From Fen-1308 sp035319185 (lineage in GTDB: Bacteria; Nitrospirota; Thermodesulfovibrionia; Thermodesulfovibrionales; Dissulfurispiraceae), in the NCBI GenBank assembly GCA_035319185.1, contig DATHDF010000069.1, positions 1 through 6,758 of the forward strand: 6,758 nucleotides of DNA. The letters are read 5' to 3'. Of the stretch, positions 1 to 4,708 are shown piece after piece. Made by a program: the position numbers and the translations under genes. Under the pieces are notes generated by a model, which was not told the DNA's origin, ran no database searches, and saw only the letters and a program-made list of their open reading frames with translations. Numbering within the stretch: position 1 is the first letter of the stretch; each line of letters starts with the position of its first letter.

Positions 1-322
1 AAAAATCGGCAAGGACATCAAGTCTGCACCGGAAATTGCGCGCGACGGAACTGTAACTGTCGAAGGTAATATCGTCGGCAAGTTGAAGACGGTCAAAATA
101 ACGGATGTCAAATATGTATCAGACTCGTTGTTTACGGGCAAGGAGGCAGGGCCGTCCACGCCGGAGATAAAGCAGGGAAGCATTGAGCGGTCTAATGTTA
201 ATCCAGTAAGGGAGCTCGTTGCAATGATTACGGCCGAGCGGGAATTCCAGTCGCTGCAGCAGACGATAAGGGCTTTCGACCAACTGTCGCAGAGGGCGGC
301 GTCGGAAATCGCACGGGTTTAA
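1..322 (+). CDS. flgF: Flagellar proximal-rod protein FlgF, C-terminal part (5' truncated)
   Basis: The reading frame is open from base 2 and ends at TAA 320-322, giving the last 106 residues; the start lies outside the window. FlgF is a rod subunit of the flagellar basal body, exported by the flagellar type III system and assembled in the periplasm. The visible part has the FlgE/F/G-family C-terminal pattern: a beta-rich piece with GTVTVEGNIVGKLK, then QGSIERSNVNPVRELVAMI and a terminal amphipathic helix containing the ER-F motif that forms the D0 coiled coil. The ending (FDQLSQRAASEIARV) resembles FlgF ('...evGrv') more than FlgG, and flgF directly before flgG is the usual order. A second FlgG-like rod protein is the main alternative. 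A TTG at 83 could be mistaken for a start, but coding similarity continues upstream of it. Confidence 0.85.
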   Translation, partial: KIGKDIKSAPEIARDGTVTVEGNIVGKLKTVKITDVKYVSDSLFTGKEAGPSTPEIKQGSIERSNVNPVRELVAMITAEREFQSLQQTIRAFDQLSQRAASEIARV

Positions 323-369
323 AGATAAGTGAAATATAAGAGAAGTATAACAGTAGAGGAGGAATCAAT

Positions 370-1158
370 ATGATCAGGGCACTTTTCAGCGCAGCAAGTG
401 GCATGCAGGCCCAGCAGATGAACGTTGACGTCATTTCGAACAATATAGCCAATGTCAACACGGCTGGGTTCAAGAGGAGCAGGGCCGACTTTCAGGACCT
501 TGTCTACCAGACCATGTCAACTGCAGGAGCATCATCCACACAGAGCACCACTATCCCCACAGGCATGCAGCTGGGCCTGGGAGTCAAACCGGTTGCCATC
601 CAGAAGCTCCATACTCAGGGCGATTTTCAGAACACAGGCAACAGCCTTGACCTGGTTATTGAGGGCGACGGATTCTTCCAGGTAACGATGCCTGATGGAA
701 CGATCAACTATACTAGGTCAGGCGCGTTCAAGCTGGATAAGGACGGCAAGGTCGTCAATTCCGACGGATATCCGCTCGAACCGGCGATCACGATACCATC
801 CAATACCACAAGCATTACCGTGGGCACGGACGGAACCGTCTCAGTAATGCAGGCCGGTAACTCCTCGCCGGTGCAGGTCGGATCAATCGAAATCGCTACT
901 TTCATGAACCCCGGCGGCCTGCAGGCCAACGGCAAGAATCTGTTTGCAAATACCGACGCATCAGGAGAGGCTACAACCGGGGCCCCTGGACTGGAAGGCA
1001 GGGGGACAATCCAGCAGGGGTTCCTTGAAATGTCAAATGTGAATGTTGTTGAGGAACTGGCCAATCTCATAATAGCCCAGAGGGCGTTTGAGATGAACTC
1101 AAAGGCTGTCCAGACAGCTGACCAGATGCTCCAAAACATCAATTCCCTGAAACAATAA
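370..1158 (+). CDS. flgG: Flagellar distal-rod protein FlgG
   Basis: FlgG builds the distal rod, the drive shaft that crosses the P and L rings; it is exported by the flagellar type III apparatus without a cleaved signal. The 262 residues match the family's usual length of about 260. The N-terminal D0 helix carries the rod/hook signature SNNIANVNTAGFKRSRADF (residues 23-41), followed by the FlgG-type DLVYQ segment, a central beta domain (IEGDGFFQV, YTRSGAFKLDKDG, DGYPLEP) and the C-terminal SNVNVVEELANLIIAQRAFE helix ending in MLQNINSLKQ. Both terminal helices are complete, so the protein should be functional. The ATG at 370 has a strong Shine-Dalgarno (GAGGAGG, within 355-363) a few bases upstream. 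It follows flgF by 47 bases in which I see no convincing promoter, and precedes flgA by 4 bases. Confidence 0.97.
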   Translation: MIRALFSAASGMQAQQMNVDVISNNIANVNTAGFKRSRADFQDLVYQTMSTAGASSTQSTTIPTGMQLGLGVKPVAIQKLHTQGDFQNTGNSLDLVIEGDGFFQVTMPDGTINYTRSGAFKLDKDGKVVNSDGYPLEPAITIPSNTTSITVGTDGTVSVMQAGNSSPVQVGSIEIATFMNPGGLQANGKNLFANTDASGEATTGAPGLEGRGTIQQGFLEMSNVNVVEELANLIIAQRAFEMNSKAVQTADQMLQNINSLKQ

Positions 1159-1162
1159 GGCT

Positions 1163-1879
1163 ATGAAAAGATCAATTCTCTTATCGTCGACAGCTTTTTT
1201 ACTAATGGTCATCTTCATCTGCACCGGGGCGTGGGCCGGCTCCGACGCCCTGTTCGACAAGGTGCAGAGAGCGGTCAAAGAGAATCTTGCAGCTACGATA
1301 TCCGACAAGGTCGAGCTTGAAGAGCTGCGCATTGTCAGGGGGGCCGAATATTTTGGAGGCGCTCACGGTGCTATGACAATCCAGAACCTTTTCATGGACG
1401 GCTACAGCGGACGCAACAAGGCAATATACGCCGTGTATCTGAAAGACAGCTCTTCGAATACCGTAAACGTCGTAGTAGAGGCCTCTTACGATGTTTTTGC
1501 GGATGTATATGTGACGTCAAGGGCCATGTCGCGGGGCGAGGTGCTTTCAAAGGACGACTATTATACCGTCAGGCAGAAGCTTTCGAGGCTGCCGTCGGGT
1601 GCAATTACCGACAAGAGCCAGATCGAGGGGAAGGTCCTCAAGTCTTCGGTTACTGACGGGGTCATTATCAGGTCCAGTTATCTGCTTGCGTCGGCTTCAA
1701 TCAAAAGAGGGCAGAAGGTGAACATTATCGTGGCAGGCGACAATGTGGAGATAACGGCCAGCGGGACACTCAAGAGCGATGCCATGGTCGGCGAGCCAGC
1801 CAATGTCTTATGCGATCTTACTAAAAGAGAGGTGAGCGGCATACTTGTGTCGCCCACCCTGGTGAAGGTGAAGATATGA
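1163..1879 (+). CDS. flgA: P-ring assembly chaperone FlgA, Sec-secreted
   Basis: FlgA is a periplasmic chaperone that helps FlgI polymerise into the P ring around the rod. The 238-residue product starts with a Sec signal peptide: basic MKR, a hydrophobic core at residues 5-23 and an AWA/G cleavage site after about residue 25. A family-typical N-terminal region is followed by the SAF-type domain (about 115-178, with VTSRAMSRGEVLSKDDY) and a C-terminal beta domain (IKRGQKVNIIVAGDNVEI, ...ANVLCDLTKREVSGILV). The mature protein has one cysteine (C217), so no intramolecular disulfide is possible. Only AAGG lies before the ATG, and it is too close (2 bases), so translation probably depends on ribosomes finishing flgG 4 bases upstream. 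The stop overlaps the flgH start (ATGA). Identification rests on signal peptide, SAF-like pattern, length and position; the sequence itself is quite divergent. Confidence 0.9.
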   Translation: MKRSILLSSTAFLLMVIFICTGAWAGSDALFDKVQRAVKENLAATISDKVELEELRIVRGAEYFGGAHGAMTIQNLFMDGYSGRNKAIYAVYLKDSSSNTVNVVVEASYDVFADVYVTSRAMSRGEVLSKDDYYTVRQKLSRLPSGAITDKSQIEGKVLKSSVTDGVIIRSSYLLASASIKRGQKVNIIVAGDNVEITASGTLKSDAMVGEPANVLCDLTKREVSGILVSPTLVKVKI

Positions 1880-2667
1880 AAAGAATAAGACAGAAGACAG
1901 AAGTCAGGGGTCAGAAATCAGGAGCCAGGAGTCGGAAGCCGGTAGTGAGCAATCTCTTAATTCTCGTCTCTTGCTCCCTGCTTCTTGTCGGTCTTTTCGG
2001 ATGTTCCGGACTGAAGGATGCGAGGGAGATTAAATCAGCGCCCATGCCTCCGAAATATTATGCAACGAAGGAATATGAAGCTGCGACAGCCGAAGGGTCT
2101 CTCTGGAGGGATAGCTCCTCTCCGTATGAGGACAGAAAGGCCAAGAGGGTCAATGATCTTTTAACCATACTGATAGCCGAGAATGTCACGGCTACTAATA
2201 CGGCTTCCACCAATGACAGCAGCGATTCCAGCGCAAACTACGGCATTACCGACCTCTTTGGCGCCAACACCGATTTCGGCATTCAGAACCTGCCGCTCTT
2301 GAAGAAATTATACCCGGGGACTAAGTTCACGCCTTCCGCATCAGGGAGTTCAAAGTCTAAATTCGCCGGTAAGGGTGATACCTCCCGAAAAGGGACCATT
2401 ACCGCGGCAATCACTGCGAAGGTGGTCGAAGTGCTTCCTAACTCCAATATGGTGGTCGAGTCGAGAAAAGAAGTTGTGGTGAATAACGAGAAGCAGATTG
2501 TCGTTCTCAGGGGAATCGTCAGGCCCGACGACATATCTACCAACAACACGATCACATCCACTTACGTTGCTGATGCCCAGATATACCTTGTTGGTGACGG
2601 CGTGTTGGATGACAAGCAGTCACAAGGCTGGCTTGTGCGTACCTTGGATAAGGTCTGGCCTTTCTGA
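1876..2667 (+). CDS. flgH: Flagellar L-ring lipoprotein FlgH
   Basis: FlgH forms the L ring, the outer-membrane bushing for the flagellar rod. The product is 263 residues, somewhat longer than the roughly 230 typical of the family. The excess is largely N-terminal: residues 1-25 are strongly basic (nine K/R, one acidic) and encoded by a 7-base tandem repeat. A hydrophobic stretch (27-42) leads to a lipobox LFGC with lipidated cysteine C43; a second lipobox-like LVSC ends at C33. The mature part is classical: GSLW (74-77), VNDLLTI (92-98), a Ser/Asn/Thr-rich middle, KGTITAAITAKVVEVLPNSN, then the RGIVRPDDIS and GWLVRTLDKVWPF signatures at the end. The ATG at 1876 overlaps the flgA stop by four bases. 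A GTG at 1945, preceded by GGAAG at 1934-1938, would give a normal-length signal peptide and is a real alternative start. Confidence 0.96.
   Translation: MKRIRQKTEVRGQKSGARSRKPVVSNLLILVSCSLLLVGLFGCSGLKDAREIKSAPMPPKYYATKEYEAATAEGSLWRDSSSPYEDRKAKRVNDLLTILIAENVTATNTASTNDSSDSSANYGITDLFGANTDFGIQNLPLLKKLYPGTKFTPSASGSSKSKFAGKGDTSRKGTITAAITAKVVEVLPNSNMVVESRKEVVVNNEKQIVVLRGIVRPDDISTNNTITSTYVADAQIYLVGDGVLDDKQSQGWLVRTLDKVWPF
1887..1949 (+). repeat. Degenerate 7-base tandem repeat, purine-rich, in the 5' end of flgH
   Basis: Nine consecutive 7-base units fit the consensus RRRNCAG, starting with aagacag twice, then aagtcag, gggtcag and aaatcag. The last three units decay (CGG or GAG in place of CAG). Because 3 x 7 bases equals 7 codons, the repeat reads as 7-residue units: RQKTEVR (residues 5-11), GQKSGAR (12-18) and a degenerate third (19-25). 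No other copy was noticed in the window. Confidence 0.8.
1954..1988 (+). repeat. Second 7-base periodic tract, pyrimidine-rich, in the flgH signal peptide
   Basis: Five consecutive 7-base units (ctcttaa, ttctcgt, ctcttgc, tccctgc, ttcttgt) fit YYCYYGY with an invariant C at the third position; only the first unit lacks the G. Read on the minus strand it is purine-rich, like the preceding tract on the plus strand. It encodes most of the hydrophobic core of the FlgH signal peptide. It is shorter and more degenerate than the first tract, so part of the periodicity could come from Leu/Ser codon bias. Confidence 0.5.
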
Positions 2668-2669
2668 AC

Positions 2670-2765
2670 ATGGCAGACAAATTGCAATACATAGTGGAAG
2701 CATATCGGGTTTGTAAGGCCTTAGACTTAAAGCACAGTAAGCGCAAGGAGGATTTCGGCTCATGA
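2670..2765 (+). CDS. Possible 31-residue small protein filling the flgH-flgI gap
   Basis: An ATG two bases after the flgH stop opens a 31-codon frame whose TGA (2763-2765) overlaps the flgI ATG (2762) as ATGA. The frame therefore spans the whole intergenic gap. The product begins MADKLQYIVEAYRVCKALD and ends with a basic, then acidic tail (KHSKRKEDFGS); residues 4-20 could form an amphipathic helix. It has no signal peptide or membrane segment, and I do not recognise it. Seventeen of 31 codons end in G or C, not unlike the neighbours. Against it: no Shine-Dalgarno at a usable distance (initiation would depend on coupling to flgH), the length is easily open by chance, and the same bases contain a sigma-54-like promoter that would start transcription inside the frame. 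It could simply be a leader. Confidence 0.3.
   Translation: MADKLQYIVEAYRVCKALDLKHSKRKEDFGS
2671..2686 (+). promoter_or_regulatory. Sigma-54 (RpoN)-type promoter motif upstream of flgI
   Basis: The sequence TGGCAGACAAATTGCA matches TGGCAC-N5-TTGCA at 10 of 11 defined positions. It has the invariant GG (2672-2673) and GC (2684-2685) separated by exactly ten bases. The predicted transcription start is about 12 bases after the GC, near 2697, leaving a leader of about 65 bases before flgI. RpoN with an NtrC-type activator drives ring and hook genes in many polarly flagellated bacteria, so the location is sensible. No activator binding site was identified. Confidence 0.5.
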
Positions 2766-3895
2766 GAATTCTGATGGGAAAATCTTGCAGGGCGGCAACA
2801 ATGGCTATTCTCGTTTCAGCGATTATGACCCTGTTTGCGTCCTTCGAAGTCAGCGCCGAGCGCATCAAGGATATAGCCTCATTTTCCGGCATCCGGGAAA
2901 ACGAAATAATGGGGTACGGACTGGTAGTAGGGCTTAACGGCACCGGTGACAAGGACGGTACGTACCTCTTCCAGCCCTTTGCGAACATGCTGAACCGCAT
3001 GGGCATCAACGTGAACCAGACTGACATCAAAGGCAAGACGAAAAATCTGGCAGCAGTTATCGTAACGGCAAAACTTCCGACGATGGTCAGGCCGGGCGCA
3101 ACGGTAGATGTACAGGTATCTTCGATCGGCGATGCTAAAAGCTTGCAGGGCGGCACCCTGATCATGGCCCCTCTTAAAGGACCGGACGGCAACGTATATG
3201 CGGTCGCCCAGGGTCCGATATCGATAGGCGGCTTTTCTGCGGGCGGGGGCGGCACGTCGACGGTGAAGAACCATCCCAACGTCGGCATGATTCCAAACGG
3301 CGCCATTGTTGAAAAAGAGGTGCCGGTGCAGCTTAACAGAAAGAGCAGGCTTGAGCTGTTGCTCGCATCGCAGGACATAACCACTTCCAAACGGATTGCC
3401 GACAAGATCAACGAGCAATTTAATTCGAATATTGCCAAGTCAGAGACACCCTCGATGATAGCACTGAATGTGCCGCAGGATTATGCTGACAAAGTGGTGG
3501 ATTTCATGTCGAAGGTCGAGCTTATGGATGTTATGGTTGACATGCCGGCACGTGTAATAGTCAACGAACGCACTGGCACTGTTGTTATGGGAGACAATGT
3601 CCGCATAAGCCCGATAGCGCTTGCGCATGGCGGGCTTACGGTTGAGATCAAGACTGAATACCAGGTTTCGCAGCCGCAGCCTTTTGCCCCCAAGAAGGCG
3701 GAGACCGTGGTAGTGCCGAAGGAACAGGTGAAGGCGGAAGAGAAGAAGGGTTATCTCATGGAGGTGCAGGGGACCACCATAGGCGAGCTTATAAAGTCGC
3801 TAAATGCCCTTGGTGTGTCGCCGCGCGACCTTGTGGCAATTCTTCAGGCAATAAAGGCGGCCGGTAGCCTTAAGGCCGAGCTGGTGCTGATGTGA
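2762..3895 (+). CDS. flgI: Flagellar P-ring protein FlgI, Sec-secreted
   Basis: FlgI polymerises in the periplasm into the P ring, which anchors the rod bushing to peptidoglycan. The 377-residue product begins with a Sec signal peptide (basic to residue 10, hydrophobic 11-28, cleavage VSA/ER after residue 32). The mature start ERIKDIASFSGIRENEIMGY and the following GLVVGLNGTGDKDG block are family signatures. So are TAKLPTMVRPGATVDVQVSS, the Gly-rich SIGGFSAGGGG, and the C-terminal ALGVSPRDLVAILQAIKAAG. The mature protein has no cysteine, unlike E. coli FlgI with its disulfide. A Lys/Glu-rich stretch near the C-terminus (KEQVKAEEKKG) is surface-like. The ATG has AAGGAGG (2745-2751) ten bases upstream; an ATG at 2774 is too far from it. 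Its stop overlaps the flgJ GTG start. Confidence 0.97.
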   Translation: MRILMGKSCRAATMAILVSAIMTLFASFEVSAERIKDIASFSGIRENEIMGYGLVVGLNGTGDKDGTYLFQPFANMLNRMGINVNQTDIKGKTKNLAAVIVTAKLPTMVRPGATVDVQVSSIGDAKSLQGGTLIMAPLKGPDGNVYAVAQGPISIGGFSAGGGGTSTVKNHPNVGMIPNGAIVEKEVPVQLNRKSRLELLLASQDITTSKRIADKINEQFNSNIAKSETPSMIALNVPQDYADKVVDFMSKVELMDVMVDMPARVIVNERTGTVVMGDNVRISPIALAHGGLTVEIKTEYQVSQPQPFAPKKAETVVVPKEQVKAEEKKGYLMEVQGTTIGELIKSLNALGVSPRDLVAILQAIKAAGSLKAELVLM

Positions 3896-4305
3896 ATAAT
3901 ATCAATGACATAATGTATTATCCGAACCTTGATGAATCGGTCCGTGCCGGCCTGTCCGGAAAATCGGACCCGCAAAAGGCTGCAAAGCAGGTAGAGCAGG
4001 TCTTTTTGGGAGAGCTACTGAAGAATATGCTCGAAAATACGGAATTCGGTAAAGGCCAGATGGTTTCAAGCTATATGCCTTATATAACTTCCGAAATAGC
4101 CAAGTCGCTGTCCCAGAGAGGCGTGGGCATACATGAGTTTCTTATGAAGAGCCCATCATTCAAGGATATGGTCTCCAAAGATGCCGTCAAAGCTGCTGAG
4201 CCAGATGCGGCAGCGGCAAATACTACAGGTGACGGGAAGCTGAAGATAGAGATGAGCCGTAAAATTACCAATATTTACAAGCAGGAAGGGGGAATAAAGC
4301 GATAG
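3892..4305 (+). CDS. flgJ: Rod-binding protein FlgJ, N-terminal domain only
   Basis: The FlgJ rod-binding domain acts as a scaffold or cap for rod assembly in the periplasm. The 137 residues contain only this domain: KAAKQVEQVFLGELLKNML (residues 29-47), then SYMPYITSEIAKSLSQRGVGIHEFL (60-84). A flexible, Ala-rich tail (about 98-113) and a short basic end follow. The glucosaminidase domain of enterobacterial FlgJ (about 310 residues in total) is absent and no remnant is seen before the TAG at 4303. A separate wall hydrolase must open the peptidoglycan, as known for single-domain FlgJ in other phyla. The GTG at 3892 overlaps the flgI stop (GTGA), implying coupling; an in-frame ATG at 3913 is the alternative start. 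It appears to be the last gene of the upstream block, before the flgM promoter. Confidence 0.92.
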   Translation: MNNINDIMYYPNLDESVRAGLSGKSDPQKAAKQVEQVFLGELLKNMLENTEFGKGQMVSSYMPYITSEIAKSLSQRGVGIHEFLMKSPSFKDMVSKDAVKAAEPDAAAANTTGDGKLKIEMSRKITNIYKQEGGIKR

Positions 4306-4307
4306 AA

Positions 4308-4323
4308 GGCGGTTGATCCCGCC
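4308..4323 (+). other. Small GC hairpin after flgJ (weak terminator or attenuator candidate)
   Basis: GGCGG and CCGCC form a 5-bp stem with a 6-base loop, three bases after the flgJ stop. No run of T follows, so it lacks the second half of an intrinsic terminator. It may stabilise the 3' end of the upstream transcript or cause partial pausing. It lies about 10 bases before the sigma-28 promoter. Confidence 0.25.
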
Positions 4324-4332
4324 GACACGATC

Positions 4333-4359
4333 TTAAGTTTATTTGGTTGCCTCCGATAA
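4333..4359 (+). promoter_or_regulatory. Sigma-28 (FliA) promoter for flgM-flgN-flgK-flgL
   Basis: TTAAGTTT (4333-4340), an 11-base spacer and TCCGATAA (4352-4359) match the enterobacterial FliA consensus TAAAGTTT-N11-GCCGATAA at 14 of 16 positions with the exact spacing. The predicted start of transcription is around 4366-4368, giving a leader of about 45 bases before flgM. The placement before the anti-FliA gene and the junction-protein genes fits class 3 regulation, in which FliA activates its own inhibitor. Confidence 0.85.
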
Positions 4360-4362
4360 TGA

Positions 4363-4392
4363 AGTATAATACTATGGCCATAGGATTATGCT
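4363..4392. promoter_or_regulatory. 30-bp dyad on the flgM transcription start (possible operator or 5' UTR hairpin)
   Basis: The dyad is centred at 4377.5, and 13 of 15 symmetric base pairs are complementary. The core CTATGGCCATAG (4372-4383) is a perfect 12-bp palindrome. Mismatches are only at 4371/4384 and 4365/4390, the latter a G-U pair in RNA. It starts 4 bases after the FliA -10 box and ends 4 bases before the flgM Shine-Dalgarno. As DNA it could bind a dimeric regulator; as RNA it could fold next to the ribosome site. Confidence 0.6.
4365..4370 (+). promoter_or_regulatory. Possible sigma-70 -10 box (TATAAT) upstream of flgM
   Basis: A perfect TATAAT is seen. The best -35 at a 16-base spacing is TTGGTT (4343-4348), which matches TTGACA only at TTG. 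It overlaps the left arm of the dyad and the predicted FliA start site. It could provide basal FlgM expression before FliA is active, but with the poor -35 it may be chance in an AT-rich leader. Confidence 0.25.
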
Positions 4393-4396
4393 GAAT

Positions 4397-4403
4397 AAGG
4401 AGG
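4397..4403 (+). promoter_or_regulatory. Ribosome binding site fixing the flgM start
   Basis: AAGGAGG lies eight bases before the ATG at 4412. An in-frame ATG at 4388 is upstream of this site, inside the dyad, and has no Shine-Dalgarno of its own. The 4412 start also gives MRISDKID, a usual kind of FlgM N-terminus. Confidence 0.85.
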
Positions 4404-4411
4404 ACAAGAAA

Positions 4412-4708
4412 ATGAGAATCTCGGACAAGATCGATGTCGGCGGTGTCAACTTTCAGAAGCCTGATAAAGCTAAAGATAAGGCGAGCGAAGGAAAGCCTGA
4501 GGCAGTGGCACAGAATGATGAGGTGTCCCTCTCAGGAGCCGCAAAGGAAATAGGAAGGCTCCAGGCGGAAGTCAGCAAGCTGCCGGATATCAGGGCCGAC
4601 CGGGTAGAAGAGATTAAAAACGCTATTAACTCTGGAACATACAATGTGAAAGGGGAAGCCGTAGCCGGCAAACTTATAAAAAATGCAATCATCGACAAAC
4701 TCATATGA
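4412..4708 (+). CDS. flgM: Anti-sigma-28 factor FlgM
   Basis: FlgM binds FliA (sigma-28) in the cytoplasm and blocks late flagellar transcription until the hook-basal body is finished; it is then exported through the flagellum. From the ATG at 4412 the product is 98 residues, normal for the family. The N-terminal third is Lys/Asp-rich and looks disordered, as expected for an export substrate. The conserved sigma-binding half follows: DEVSLSGAAKEIGRL (36-50), PDIRADRVEEIKNAI (58-72), SGTYNVKGEAVAGKLI (74-89). It lies directly behind a FliA promoter, giving negative feedback, and heads the flgM-N-K-L block. A longer reading from ATG 4388 adds eight residues and is disfavoured by the ribosome site. 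Its 3' end overlaps flgN by 26 bases. Confidence 0.95.
   Translation: MRISDKIDVGGVNFQKPDKAKDKASEGKPEAVAQNDEVSLSGAAKEIGRLQAEVSKLPDIRADRVEEIKNAINSGTYNVKGEAVAGKLIKNAIIDKLI

Noticed and set aside
323..369. Promoter between flgF and flgG (TATAAC at 346-351)
   Set aside because: No acceptable -35 at 16-18 bases and no sigma-54 or sigma-28 motif; the gap is best read as an AT-rich leader with a strong ribosome site.
708..1142. 144-codon minus-strand frame inside flgG
   Set aside because: Shadow of flgG coding sequence; its Ser/Thr/Val-rich, low-quality product matches nothing known to me.
2620..3438. 272-codon open frame on the minus strand across flgI
   Set aside because: It is antisense to strongly conserved FlgI sequence. 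Its Pro-rich stretch is simply the complement of FlgI's Gly-rich region, and it has no recognisable domain.
3572..3587. TGGCAC hexamer in flgI resembling a sigma-54 -24 box
   Set aside because: The -12 position reads TTATG instead of TTGCA, so the required GC is missing; it is inside coding sequence.
3867..3876. Perfect 10-bp palindrome GCCTTAAGGC near the flgI 3' end
   Set aside because: It lies in conserved coding sequence for the FlgI C-terminus, and palindromes of this size are expected by chance in a window this long.
4308..4323. Intrinsic terminator between flgJ and flgM
   Set aside because: The 5-bp GC stem is present but no T-run follows, so termination is not supported; kept only as a weak hairpin.
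4388..4411. Eight-residue N-terminal extension of FlgM from ATG 4388
   Set aside because: No ribosome site before it, it lies in the dyad, and AAGGAGG at 4397-4403 points to ATG 4412.
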